Translations under genes and position numbers: made by a program
Part shown: piece by piece, positions 19,953 to 28,421 of the stretch
Layout: each line of letters opens with the position of its first letter
How positions within the stretch are numbered: the stretch's first letter is position 1
Notes under the pieces: model-generated
Seen by the model: only the letters and a program-made list of their open reading frames with translations
Told to the model about the DNA's origin: nothing
The model's database searches: none
Assembly: GCF_002964665.1 (NCBI RefSeq)
Contig: NZ_PQBZ01000034.1
Span: 992,429-1,056,428, forward strand
Origin: Pseudoalteromonas sp. T1lg23B
GTDB lineage: Bacteria; Pseudomonadota; Gammaproteobacteria; Enterobacterales; Alteromonadaceae
DNA length: 64,000 bases
Reading direction: 5' to 3'

Positions 19953-21101
19953 ATGGAACAGTTCAAATGCCCACTATGTCAGTCGCTAAATACTAAGCTT
20001 TACCTGACAACGCAAACCTCAGTTGCATCCGATGGGCAACTCGTAGATATGCCAATTGATGCGCACTGGTGCAATGACTGTCAAACCCTGAGTAAATCTC
20101 ATCTTGGCTGCGAGGCAAGTAGTCATGTTATCGATAGTATCTATAATAGATATACGCTGCACAGTGTGGGTACCAGCCAAGAAACCAAGGTGTTGTTTAA
20201 TGTGCATGCAGGCGGGATTACCAAGTCAAAATATAACTACCTAAAATTAAAAGAGAATATCGACATAAAGAGTACCGGTAAGTTACTAGATATTGGCTGT
20301 CACTATGGCTCGTTCTTACAAAACTTCCATGATGGCTTCCCTTTTTGGCACTTATATGGTGTTGATGTCAGCGACCGCTTTAAAAGTAAAGTTGAGTCAA
20401 TCTCTGAGAATACTCATTTTACCACCTCACCAATTTCTAAATTAGCTGAAAAGTTTGATATTATAGTTGTTACTCATGTACTTGAGCACATAGCAGATTT
20501 ACCCGAATTATTGGCTAGCTTATATAATAAACTCGCTTCAAACGGCGTGTTGCATTTACAGACCAACAATTTGGAGAGTAACTACTTCCTGCCAATAATA
20601 TACGAACAATATTACAACTTTACGCCGAATGGCTTAACGAATTTGCTGGCAGGTTATGGCTTTGAAGTAATGCATTTAGATACCACGACGTTGCCAAAGG
20701 AAATGACCTTAATTTGTAAAAAAGCAGAACCTAAAAAGTTCAAGCCTAAGCAATGTGAACACGCTCTGGAGGAAAATATTCGTCTACTGAAAAAAATTGA
20801 TTTTCAGTTAAAGCAGTACGCCAATAGTTCGATGCCTCTATATATTCTTGGCACAACCTACGTGGCACGGTGGTTGGCTGCTAATTATGGTTTAAACATT
20901 GTTGGCTACTTAGATGAAGATACCAGTTCTCTAAATCAATTAATTGAAGGTGTAGCTGTAATGCCGCCTGCTGAAGCAAACAAACATATTCCAGTAATAC
21001 TGCCGTTTCCAATTGAACAAGCAAAGCAAATCAGCCAAAAGCTTGAACACAACTTTGGTCTAACATCATTAGTTCCCCCATTTAGTCAGGAGTTATTATA
21101 G
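19953..21101 (+). CDS. Sugar C-methyltransferase-like protein (zinc-ribbon + SAM + C-terminal domain)
   Basis: A 382-residue protein with the three-part layout of NDP-sugar C-methyltransferases (TylC3/NovU type). The N-terminal zinc-binding module has CPLC and CNDC pairs, the SAM domain shows LLDIGCHYGSFLQNF and VVTHVLEHIADL, and the C-terminal Methyltransf_14-like domain has PLYILGTTYVARWLA followed by YLDED. Known members put a methyl on a sugar carbon next to a keto group, giving a branched sugar. It sits between the dehydrogenase and the formyltransferase. A GTG-based overlap of 1 nt joins it to the next gene. Confidence 0.8.
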   Translation: MEQFKCPLCQSLNTKLYLTTQTSVASDGQLVDMPIDAHWCNDCQTLSKSHLGCEASSHVIDSIYNRYTLHSVGTSQETKVLFNVHAGGITKSKYNYLKLKENIDIKSTGKLLDIGCHYGSFLQNFHDGFPFWHLYGVDVSDRFKSKVESISENTHFTTSPISKLAEKFDIIVVTHVLEHIADLPELLASLYNKLASNGVLHLQTNNLESNYFLPIIYEQYYNFTPNGLTNLLAGYGFEVMHLDTTTLPKEMTLICKKAEPKKFKPKQCEHALEENIRLLKKIDFQLKQYANSSMPLYILGTTYVARWLAANYGLNIVGYLDEDTSSLNQLIEGVAVMPPAEANKHIPVILPFPIEQAKQISQKLEHNFGLTSLVPPFSQELL

Positions 21102-21823
21102 TGCTAGCGTTTATGTCCGGGTGGCTCGGAAAAGAAGTACTTAGTTTTTTGATACAAGATGCTACCAAACCAGAGCTTGTTGTTGTACCTAACGATCAAG
21201 AGGTGGGCATCATTTCGCTGTGCCAAACGTTCCAAGTCCCCTATCAAATATATTACTCAGGATTACAAACAGAGCTTGCGAAAAACCAAGAAATTGACAA
21301 GCAATGGTTACTCACCATTTGGAGCTCAATAAAGTTACAGCCAGAATTGATAGACAGCTTCGAAAACAGCCTCAATATTCACCCCTCTTTAGTACCTTTA
21401 AATAAAGGGAATGATTGTGCGGCCTGGACACTCAGAGACAAAACTGAAGCAGGCGTGTCTATCATAACTGTTGCGCAAGGCATCGATGACGGGGATGTAT
21501 ATTGCCAAAAAAAGGTCCACTACCAGTTCCCAACTAAAGGCGCACAACTACATGAAGCCTTGCTTGATGCTTGTTTGAATTTATTCAAGGAGAATTGGAC
21601 CGATATAGAATCAGGTACCATCAAACCCATTGCGCAAACGGGCGATGCAGTCTATCACACCAGAAAACAAACAAACCAAGACAGAGTAAAAGAGGGCCAA
21701 GAAGTTATGTCTATTCAAGACACAATTAACTGGGCCCTATCTCACGATTTCAATGACACATCAAAACCAGAAGTAATTATTGACGGTGTCAAATACAAAG
21801 TATCTGTGACTTTGGAAGCCTAG
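21101..21823 (+). CDS. Formyltransferase-family protein
   Basis: A 240-residue protein with the N10-formyltetrahydrofolate-dependent transferase core: SLNIHPSLVPLNKGNDCAAW contains the catalytic Asn-x-His, and VAQGIDDGDVY contains the catalytic Asp. It lacks the C-terminal domain of Met-tRNA formyltransferase and is close in size to sugar N-formyltransferases. It could formylate an amino group made by the DegT aminotransferase (23940) or by PseC; N-formyl sugars and nonulosonates are known in marine bacteria. The start is GTG at 21101, sharing one base with the previous stop. Confidence 0.82.
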   Translation: MLAFMSGWLGKEVLSFLIQDATKPELVVVPNDQEVGIISLCQTFQVPYQIYYSGLQTELAKNQEIDKQWLLTIWSSIKLQPELIDSFENSLNIHPSLVPLNKGNDCAAWTLRDKTEAGVSIITVAQGIDDGDVYCQKKVHYQFPTKGAQLHEALLDACLNLFKENWTDIESGTIKPIAQTGDAVYHTRKQTNQDRVKEGQEVMSIQDTINWALSHDFNDTSKPEVIIDGVKYKVSVTLEA

Positions 21824-21836
21824 GAGTTCGAGCAAT

Positions 21837-22616
21837 ATGAAACAAAATAAATTTTTAATTATCAGTAATGGACGATCTGGCTCCACTTGGCTTGAAACCA
21901 TGCTAGGCCAGCTTAGTGATGTAAAGGTCGAGTATGAGTTTAAATGGAAACCACCATACGATCCTCATCCTCTGCATATTAGAGTTGATAGTAAAGACTT
22001 TAGTTGTAAAAAAGCACTAGAGAGCATATCTCCAACCGCCCCCATTGTTGGTTCTAAGTTGGTATTTGATCCCCGATATCACACCGATGAAGAGTTATTA
22101 GAACTCTTAGAGACAATCGACCCCGAGATCAAAGTTATTCACTTAACCAGAAGTTATGTAGAAGTATTTTCTTCTATCATGCGAGGCAAGCCAATCAATA
22201 TTCTTAATGACGATGTTGCGGTTGAGGAAGCTTCTATTCTTTTAAAAACTCTTAAATCTAACTCTCTGGACGATAAGTCTGAATCCGATAATTCTCCAAG
22301 GACGATTGACCACGGGCACTGTAGAAGGCTAATGCGTAATTTGTTAAAAAACGACTTAGCTGTTGAGAAGCTACGTTGCAGGGTAACCAACTTCTATAGT
22401 TTAGATTACAGCGACATTGAGGCACAATTTTACGCTCTAACTCAATTTATTGGCAGTAATTGTAGCCAAGAGGATGCAATGAGCGTAACTAAAAAGCCTG
22501 TTACAAAAAAACTGCCAACAAAAGATATAGGCGAAATAGTCAGCAATATTGAAGAACTACAAGAAGTCTTGGAGTTGCACGATGAAATAAAGTACTTTGC
22601 ATTGAAGCAACCTTAA
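21837..22616 (+). CDS. Sulfotransferase-family protein
   Basis: A 259-residue PAPS-dependent sulfotransferase-like protein. The 5'-phosphosulfate loop NGRSGSTWLE is at residues 11-20 and the 3'-phosphate-binding segment HLTRSYVEVFSSI is in the middle. No signal peptide or membrane segment is seen, so it is a cytoplasmic, Stf0-like carbohydrate sulfotransferase acting on a precursor or lipid-linked glycan. It lies 13 nt after the formyltransferase. The acceptor is unknown. A sulfated product would add negative charge to the glycan made here. Confidence 0.8.
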   Translation: MKQNKFLIISNGRSGSTWLETMLGQLSDVKVEYEFKWKPPYDPHPLHIRVDSKDFSCKKALESISPTAPIVGSKLVFDPRYHTDEELLELLETIDPEIKVIHLTRSYVEVFSSIMRGKPINILNDDVAVEEASILLKTLKSNSLDDKSESDNSPRTIDHGHCRRLMRNLLKNDLAVEKLRCRVTNFYSLDYSDIEAQFYALTQFIGSNCSQEDAMSVTKKPVTKKLPTKDIGEIVSNIEELQEVLELHDEIKYFALKQP

Positions 22617-22637
22617 AACGCAATCATCTTTGGAATT

Positions 22638-23953
22638 ATGATGTATACAGTAATTTACGGCATAAACGAAACGACGACCCTGTTTTTAAACTCTCGGTTT
22701 AATAAAGGTTCAAATATTTTTGCCTGTACCAAAGGTGGTGAGAGCTATCAAGGAGAGCCTTCATTAAGTCTAGAACAATTGGTCAAAATGAACCGAAATG
22801 AGATAGACAGAGTTGTTATTTGCTCAGAATTTGTGGCAGAGATAAGCGCTAACTTAATCAACAATGGGTTCACATTAGAGCAGTTATATTTTTTTGATTA
22901 TCATAAGAAAATTCCTGTACCACTTACTGATATCTCGCTCTCAAGCGTGAGTAAAAACAATACACTATATGCGTTTTATGATTTATCTTTTAACCTTCCA
23001 TGTTACGACGTCACTGTATTTTGCGTTTTGGCCGAGCTAAAAAGAAAATCACTTGGATTAGACCATATCCATTTTGTAGTTGTGCCCAGCCGCAGTGAGC
23101 AGGTGGACATTTGGGCTCAGCTACTTATTTTAGCAGTGTGGATTACCAATGGAGAATTGACAAAATACTCCGTGGTAACTTTGAATGCATTCCATCATGT
23201 GCAGGTATCTCAGTGCTTCCGCTGCGCGAAGATGCACAACCTTTAACAAAAAATAAGCACCTTTTCCCCGCTGACTATACGTTAGAGTATCGAGATAAAA
23301 CCCTCGCCACATCTGACTTACCAAGAACACGTGTTACTAATCACGATTTTTGCTCATTTTCAGCTCCAAGCAATGCAACAGTTTTAGTCAATAACTTTGT
23401 TCAGCGACTCCTTAAAGGTAGAAAGCTCATCACACTCACTTTAAGGGAGTACGCATACTCCCCTGAAAGGAACTCAAACCTTAAGGAGTGGGCTAAATTT
23501 CTTGCAACACTAAATAATCAGGAATACCTAATTGTAGTGATAAGAGATACATACCATAGTTTTGACAAAGAACCCGAAGAGTTTGCAGATTTAGATGTTC
23601 ATTATATGCCCGCAGCAAGTCTTGATTTTGCGCTTCGTGTAGCATTTTATCAAACTGCATTTGTAAACTTCAGCGTTAATAATGGCCCCACGCTGGTACT
23701 TAACTTCATTAAAGATTGTAGGTATATCAATTTCATATGGACCAATGAGAAGAACCCTGCAATATCTCCGAGTTTATTTAAAAAACTCGGTATTCCAATT
23801 GGCGAGCAGTACTGGTTTAGGCAAAATGAACTCCAACACTTAGTGTGGGAAAATGACTCTTTTGAGGCAATTGATCGAGCTTTTGAGCACTTCCTCACGC
23901 TGCACGAGAAGCACTATTTATCATCGAACGAGGCCAATCATGTCTCAGAATAA
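22638..23953 (+). pseudogene. Unknown glycan-cluster protein split by a -1 nt frameshift
   Basis: Two overlapping reading frames make up one gene. The first runs from ATG 22638 and carries sensible protein to about residue 157 (HFVVVPSRSEQVD), then becomes hydrophobic nonsense ending at 23246. The second frame picks up at about 23111 (GSATYFSSVDYQWRIDKIL) and runs to 23953. Restoring one T in the ATTTGGG run near 23109-23114 gives a continuous protein of about 438 residues. The C-terminal SVNNGPTLVLNF stretch recalls glycosyltransferase donor sites, but I do not recognise the family. The gene is either inactivated, subject to frameshifting, or affected by a sequencing error. The next gene starts 14 nt before its end. 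Confidence 0.72.
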
Positions 23954-25040
23954 AATTCCATTTTTGGACCTGTCTGTAACTCAGACAGAAAAACAATCGC
24001 TATTAGAAGCCATCGAGCGTGTGTTTGATCACGGTATCTTCATTTTAGGCCCAGAACACGACCAGTTTGAAAGCCAAGTAGCTAAATATGCTGACAGAAA
24101 ACACGCTATTTGTGTTGGTTCAGGAACAGATGCGCTCTATTTAACTTTTAAATGCTTAGGCATTAGAGCGGGAGACGAAATCATCACGACACCACTGTCT
24201 TGGATAGCTTCTGTAAACTCATTTGCTCTTCTTGGCGCAGAACCTGTTTTTGTCGATATTCAGTCAGATTTGAATATTTCACCAGAGCACATCGAAGCCG
24301 CCATCACCAGCAAAACAAAAGCGATATTGGCCGTAGATTATGCCGGGCTGCCATGTGAATATGATAAGTTAAAAGAAATTGCTTCTAAACATAATCTACT
24401 GCTAATCGAAGATGGCTCCCAAGCATTTGGGGCCAACTATAAGGGGCAAAAAGTAGGAAGCTTTGGCATCGCATCATGTATAAGCTTAAACCCCATGAAA
24501 TCTCTTGCCGCCTGTGGAGAAGCTGGCGTGATATTAACGGATTGCGATGAGTTGGCTGAGAAACTCGTGATCGCGCGCTACAATGGCATGGTCAATAAGT
24601 CTCATTGCTATGAAGCTGGAATAAACGGTCGTATGGACACATTGCAAGCTGCTATTTTACTTGAGAAAATAAAAAGCTTTGAGCATAAAATTGCTATTCG
24701 AAGGGAAAACGCTGAGTTTTATAACCAGCGCTTAAAGGGGCTTGTTAAAACTCCAACATGTCCAACTTACAGCGAACATGCGCATTTTTTATACCTCATT
24801 GGTCACCCCAAGCGAGATGATCTGTATCAGTTTTTAGAAAATGCAGGAGTAGAGGCTAGAATACGCGACAATATACTGATCTGTGACCAACCTGCTTATC
24901 AGCATGCCAATCATGAAGGCCTGGTATTGGCCAGAGAGCTTGTTGCAACTAAATTGGCAATACCTGTAAGTGAAAAGCTTACACCAGAGCAAAGAGAACG
25001 AATCTGTAACTTAATAGAACAATTCTGTGAAGCACTATGA
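23940..25040 (+). CDS. DegT/DnrJ/EryC1/StrS sugar aminotransferase
   Basis: A 366-residue PLP enzyme with VGSGTDALYLTF (cofactor phosphate region), TTPLSWIASVNSF, IEDGSQAFGANY and the PLP lysine in NPMKSLAACGEAG. It is distinct from PseC. It would aminate a keto sugar of the second pathway. I chose ATG 23940 (MSQNKIPFLDL), the family's usual start; the upstream in-frame extension to 23853 lies inside the preceding gene. ATGA overlap joins it to the WbuC gene. Confidence 0.92.
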   Translation: MSQNKIPFLDLSVTQTEKQSLLEAIERVFDHGIFILGPEHDQFESQVAKYADRKHAICVGSGTDALYLTFKCLGIRAGDEIITTPLSWIASVNSFALLGAEPVFVDIQSDLNISPEHIEAAITSKTKAILAVDYAGLPCEYDKLKEIASKHNLLLIEDGSQAFGANYKGQKVGSFGIASCISLNPMKSLAACGEAGVILTDCDELAEKLVIARYNGMVNKSHCYEAGINGRMDTLQAAILLEKIKSFEHKIAIRRENAEFYNQRLKGLVKTPTCPTYSEHAHFLYLIGHPKRDDLYQFLENAGVEARIRDNILICDQPAYQHANHEGLVLARELVATKLAIPVSEKLTPEQRERICNLIEQFCEAL

Positions 25041-25498
25041 GTAACGCAATATTTAATAATGCTGATATATTTTCAGTTACAGACGCTGATTTGGAACACC
25101 TTTGTAAACAAGCGCAAGCAGCAAGCAATGGTCGATATCGTATTTGCTTGCATCAATCGCAAAGCGATCTGATACAAGAAATGCTTATCGCTATGGCAGC
25201 GCACAGTAAGCTTCAGCCTCACCGCAGAAAAGGTACCAAACGCACTTATGCTATTATTTGTGGAAAACTACGTTTAGTACTTTTTGACAATATTGGAAAT
25301 CTAGTAAAAACCATCGACATGAGCCTTAAAGAAACGCGCTTTGTGCGTTTGTCTTGTGATTATTATATATTGCCCATCCCTATTGAGACGCCACTGGTTT
25401 TGCATGAAATCGCAGAGGGGCCATTTTTAGCTGAGGATGACTACGCGTCTTGGTATCAAGATACTAACTATGACCAATACCTAACGGGAACAAAATAA
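25037..25498 (+). CDS. WbuC-family cupin protein
   Basis: A 153-residue protein with the WbuC cupin pattern: RYRICLHQSQSDLIQEMLIAM, then a metal-site-like QPHRRKGTKRTYAIICGKLRLVLFD and VLHEIAEGPF. WbuC proteins are common in O-antigen and other glycan clusters and are predicted to bind metal, but their reaction is not established. It overlaps its two neighbours by 4 and 1 nt. Confidence 0.82.
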   Translation: MSNAIFNNADIFSVTDADLEHLCKQAQAASNGRYRICLHQSQSDLIQEMLIAMAAHSKLQPHRRKGTKRTYAIICGKLRLVLFDNIGNLVKTIDMSLKETRFVRLSCDYYILPIPIETPLVLHEIAEGPFLAEDDYASWYQDTNYDQYLTGTK

Positions 25499-26154
25499 TG
25501 AGTAAAGAAAAAAAGCTATGGTTTGACACCACTCCGGGCGTAGAAAAAGGTGACTCCTTTTCTCTTGGCCCCTATTTCTCAGTATACGCAAATACAGATC
25601 CAAAGCATTTGGTGTTTTCGTTAGCTCGATATAAATTCGTTTTAAAAATGTTGAAGAAAAACTCCAGCGTCATTGAGCTTGGCTGTTCTGATGGCTTTGG
25701 GACACAGCTACTAAAAGAGAGAGCCTCGAAAATCCATGCGGTCGACTTCGATCACCGAGCAATAAACTGGGCTAAAGAGCACCTAGCTGACGAAAAAGTA
25801 GAGTTTATACAAAGCGATATACTCACAGCTGATTATGGTAAACATGATATGGTTTTCTCGCTTGATGTGATTGAGCATATCTACCCTGAAAATGAACACC
25901 TTTTCATAGAATCAGTAAAGCGAAACCTAGCAGACAATGGTGCAGTTATCATTGGTACTCCCAACATCACTGCAGAAAAATATGCAACGCTAAATGAACA
26001 GCATGTCAACCTATACTCTGGTGAGAGATTACAAGAGACATTTGAACAACATTTTCACAATGTTTTTCTATTCGGCATGAATGATGAAGTCTTGCATACA
26101 GGTTACACACCAATGTGTCATTACCTTTTTGTATTAGCTTGTAATCCAAAATAA
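25498..26154 (+). CDS. Class I SAM-dependent methyltransferase
   Basis: A 218-residue methyltransferase: motif I VIELGCSDGFGTQLLKE, acidic loop HAVDFDHRAINWA, and VFSLDVIEHIYPEN (motif II). No N-terminal extension or membrane segment. It overlaps the cupin gene by one base (TAATG) and precedes the HldE-like gene by 11 nt. It is the third or fourth methyltransferase in the cluster. Its acceptor is unknown, but it is next to the nucleotide-sugar activation genes. Confidence 0.84.
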   Translation: MSKEKKLWFDTTPGVEKGDSFSLGPYFSVYANTDPKHLVFSLARYKFVLKMLKKNSSVIELGCSDGFGTQLLKERASKIHAVDFDHRAINWAKEHLADEKVEFIQSDILTADYGKHDMVFSLDVIEHIYPENEHLFIESVKRNLADNGAVIIGTPNITAEKYATLNEQHVNLYSGERLQETFEQHFHNVFLFGMNDEVLHTGYTPMCHYLFVLACNPK

Positions 26155-26165
26155 AGGTAACAGAA

Positions 26166-27608
26166 ATGCGTAAGGTCTTAGTTCAAGGCAATTTTGACGT
26201 ACTTCATCCAGGCCATATTAGATTGCTAAAGTTCGCTAAAGAGTGTGGAGATCGACTCATCGTTGCGGTTAATACCGACAGTACCATGTCGGTTAAAAGC
26301 AGGGTCAAAGAAAAACACCGCCTTGAACTTGTAAAATCACTTGAATGCGTTGATGAAGCCTTTTTAACAACACAAACTCCCAGTCAACTGGTTAGTGAGC
26401 TGAAGCCTTATGCCGTCGTAAAGGGCAAAGAGTTTGAAGAGAAATACAACCCAGAACTTGAAGCACTTAACGAGTACGGCGGCAAGCTATTTTTTGGTTC
26501 TGGTGAATTTGAAGCCAATGCAGAACAATTTATAACACGCTCTGAGAGAGTCAAAAGTAGCTTTGATTATTCTGAATCAAGAGACTATGCACAAAGGCAT
26601 GATATCACCATGGAGTCAGTGTCTGAGTGCCTTGAAAGCGTAAAAAAGATTACTGCCGTGGTAATCGGAGAGGTAATAGTCGATGAATATGTGCAAGGCA
26701 CAGCAGTGGGACTGTCTCAAGAAGATCCTACCATTGTAATGACACCAAGCCGAACAGATACGTTTTTGGGTGGCGCGGCCATCACTGCTGGCCATATAAA
26801 AGCCATTGGAGCAAAAAGCGTTAGTTTGATTTCGGTTCTAGGAAATGACAAATCAGCGCTCTATGCCGAATCAAAAATACACGATTACGGTGTTACTCCT
26901 TACTTCTATCGTGATGAAAGCCGTCCAACATCATTAAAAACAAGGTATCGGGCTGGCAGCAAAACCTTATTAAGAGTTAATCAAGTTCGCCAACACAAAA
27001 TTTCCAAGGAGCTACAAAACACCATTATCGCTCAGCTTGAGAAACTTGTAGACGAAGCTGATTTAGTGGTTTTTTCAGACTTTAATTACGGCTTATTACC
27101 AAACTCCCTCGTCGAGCGCGTCGCTACCATATGCAAAAAAAGAGGGATTAAGTTGGTTGCAGATAGTCAGACTTCATCTCAAGTTGGTGATATATCAAGA
27201 TATATAGGTATGGATTTAATCACTCCTACAGAAAAAGAAGTGCGTGTAGCTTTGAATAACCCAGATGACGGATTAGTCATACTAGCACAGAAACTGACCG
27301 AAAAATCGAAACCTAGGAACCTGGTTATTACCCTAGCAGAGGAAGGTATTTTAATTCACAAACCGAGCGATGATTTCAAAAACTGGGAAAATGATCGTCT
27401 TCCAGCAATAAACAAACTTGCTGTAGACCCAGCTGGAGCCGGTGACTGCTTTTTAGCCGCCAGTGCTTTGTCGCTAGCTTCAGGCGCTTCCCCTTGGCTT
27501 GCATATTATTTAGGTAGCCTAGCATCAGCTTGTCAGGTAAGTACAACAGGTAACACCCCATTATCCGTCGAGTTGCTAAGACGAGCAGCTAAGGAATCTT
27601 TTACATAA
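26166..27608 (+). CDS. Bifunctional nucleotidyltransferase-PfkB kinase, HldE with reversed domain order
   Basis: A 480-residue protein. Residues 1-145 are a cytidylyltransferase-type domain with H14-P-G-H17 in GNFDVLHPGHIR. From about residue 155 a ribokinase/PfkB kinase runs to the end, with TFLGGAAITAGHIKAIG, FSDFNYGLL and the ATP-site motif PAGAGDCF (G424-A-G-D427). HldE (RfaE) has the same two domains with the kinase first; here the order is swapped. By analogy it phosphorylates a heptose 7-phosphate at O1 and attaches a nucleotide. The next gene is a second nucleotidyltransferase, so the nucleotide used is unclear. Confidence 0.85.
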   Translation: MRKVLVQGNFDVLHPGHIRLLKFAKECGDRLIVAVNTDSTMSVKSRVKEKHRLELVKSLECVDEAFLTTQTPSQLVSELKPYAVVKGKEFEEKYNPELEALNEYGGKLFFGSGEFEANAEQFITRSERVKSSFDYSESRDYAQRHDITMESVSECLESVKKITAVVIGEVIVDEYVQGTAVGLSQEDPTIVMTPSRTDTFLGGAAITAGHIKAIGAKSVSLISVLGNDKSALYAESKIHDYGVTPYFYRDESRPTSLKTRYRAGSKTLLRVNQVRQHKISKELQNTIIAQLEKLVDEADLVVFSDFNYGLLPNSLVERVATICKKRGIKLVADSQTSSQVGDISRYIGMDLITPTEKEVRVALNNPDDGLVILAQKLTEKSKPRNLVITLAEEGILIHKPSDDFKNWENDRLPAINKLAVDPAGAGDCFLAASALSLASGASPWLAYYLGSLASACQVSTTGNTPLSVELLRRAAKESFT

Positions 27609-27609
27609 C

Positions 27610-28314
27610 ATGAAAGCTATTTTACTTGCCGCGGGGCTGGGTACTCGCCTGCGCCCACTTACAGATAATATCCCAAAATGCTTAGTCCCTATCAATGGAC
27701 AGACCTTGCTGGGACTATGGATAGACAAACTAATCAACTTAGGTGTGACTGAAATCCTGATAAATACACACTATTTTTGCGAACAAGTTGAACAGTACAT
27801 TTCTGGGCACCCATATAAGTCAAGAATCTCGCTTGTTTATGAACCAGAACTGTTGGGAACTGGTGGTACTTTAGTGAAAAATAGTGATTTTTGGCGGCAT
27901 GATACCTGTTTTGTGATACATGCAGATAACTATTGCCAAAGCGATCTGTCTGACATGTTGCAAGCGCATGAGAACCGGCCGACTCAAGCGGATGTAACAC
28001 TGCTTTTATTTGCCACAGACAAACCTAGTAGCTGTGGTATTGTTCAACTCAATAATCATAATATGGTGTGCGAGTTTCATGAGAAAGTTGCTAATCCACC
28101 TGGGAATTTAGCTAGTGGCGCACTATTTATATTTTCACCTGCTGTCTATTCAAAGTATTTTAAAACAATACCCAAAAATATGTTTTATGATCTTAGTTCA
28201 GACATTGTGCCTAGTATGATCGGTTCAATGTTGGGATGGCGCACCAATGAGGCGTACCTAGATATAGGCACACCTGAAAACTATGAGAGGGCTCAGTTAC
28301 TGGCGCAAAACTAA
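27610..28314 (+). CDS. Sugar-1-phosphate nucleotidyltransferase (HddC/ManC-like core)
   Basis: A 234-residue single-domain nucleotidyltransferase: AAGLGTRLRPLTDNIPKCLVPI is the nucleotide-binding motif, INTHYFCEQVEQYI follows, GTGGTLVKN binds the sugar phosphate, and DNYCQ is the metal site. Size and motifs match GDP-heptose (HddC) or related enzymes without the C-terminal hexapeptide domain. It follows the HldE-like gene by 1 nt and ends the + strand glycan cluster. I see no T-run terminator in the 107 nt to the convergent maf gene. Confidence 0.82.
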   Translation: MKAILLAAGLGTRLRPLTDNIPKCLVPINGQTLLGLWIDKLINLGVTEILINTHYFCEQVEQYISGHPYKSRISLVYEPELLGTGGTLVKNSDFWRHDTCFVIHADNYCQSDLSDMLQAHENRPTQADVTLLLFATDKPSSCGIVQLNNHNMVCEFHEKVANPPGNLASGALFIFSPAVYSKYFKTIPKNMFYDLSSDIVPSMIGSMLGWRTNEAYLDIGTPENYERAQLLAQN

Positions 28315-28421
28315 CTTAAACTTTACACTTTGGTGCTCGAAAATGCGGCTTAAGATAACATCATTAAAGCTGAGCTTGCGCAGTGCGCCAAGTCAGGAAT
28401 ACAGTATTCTGGGTATCGCTT

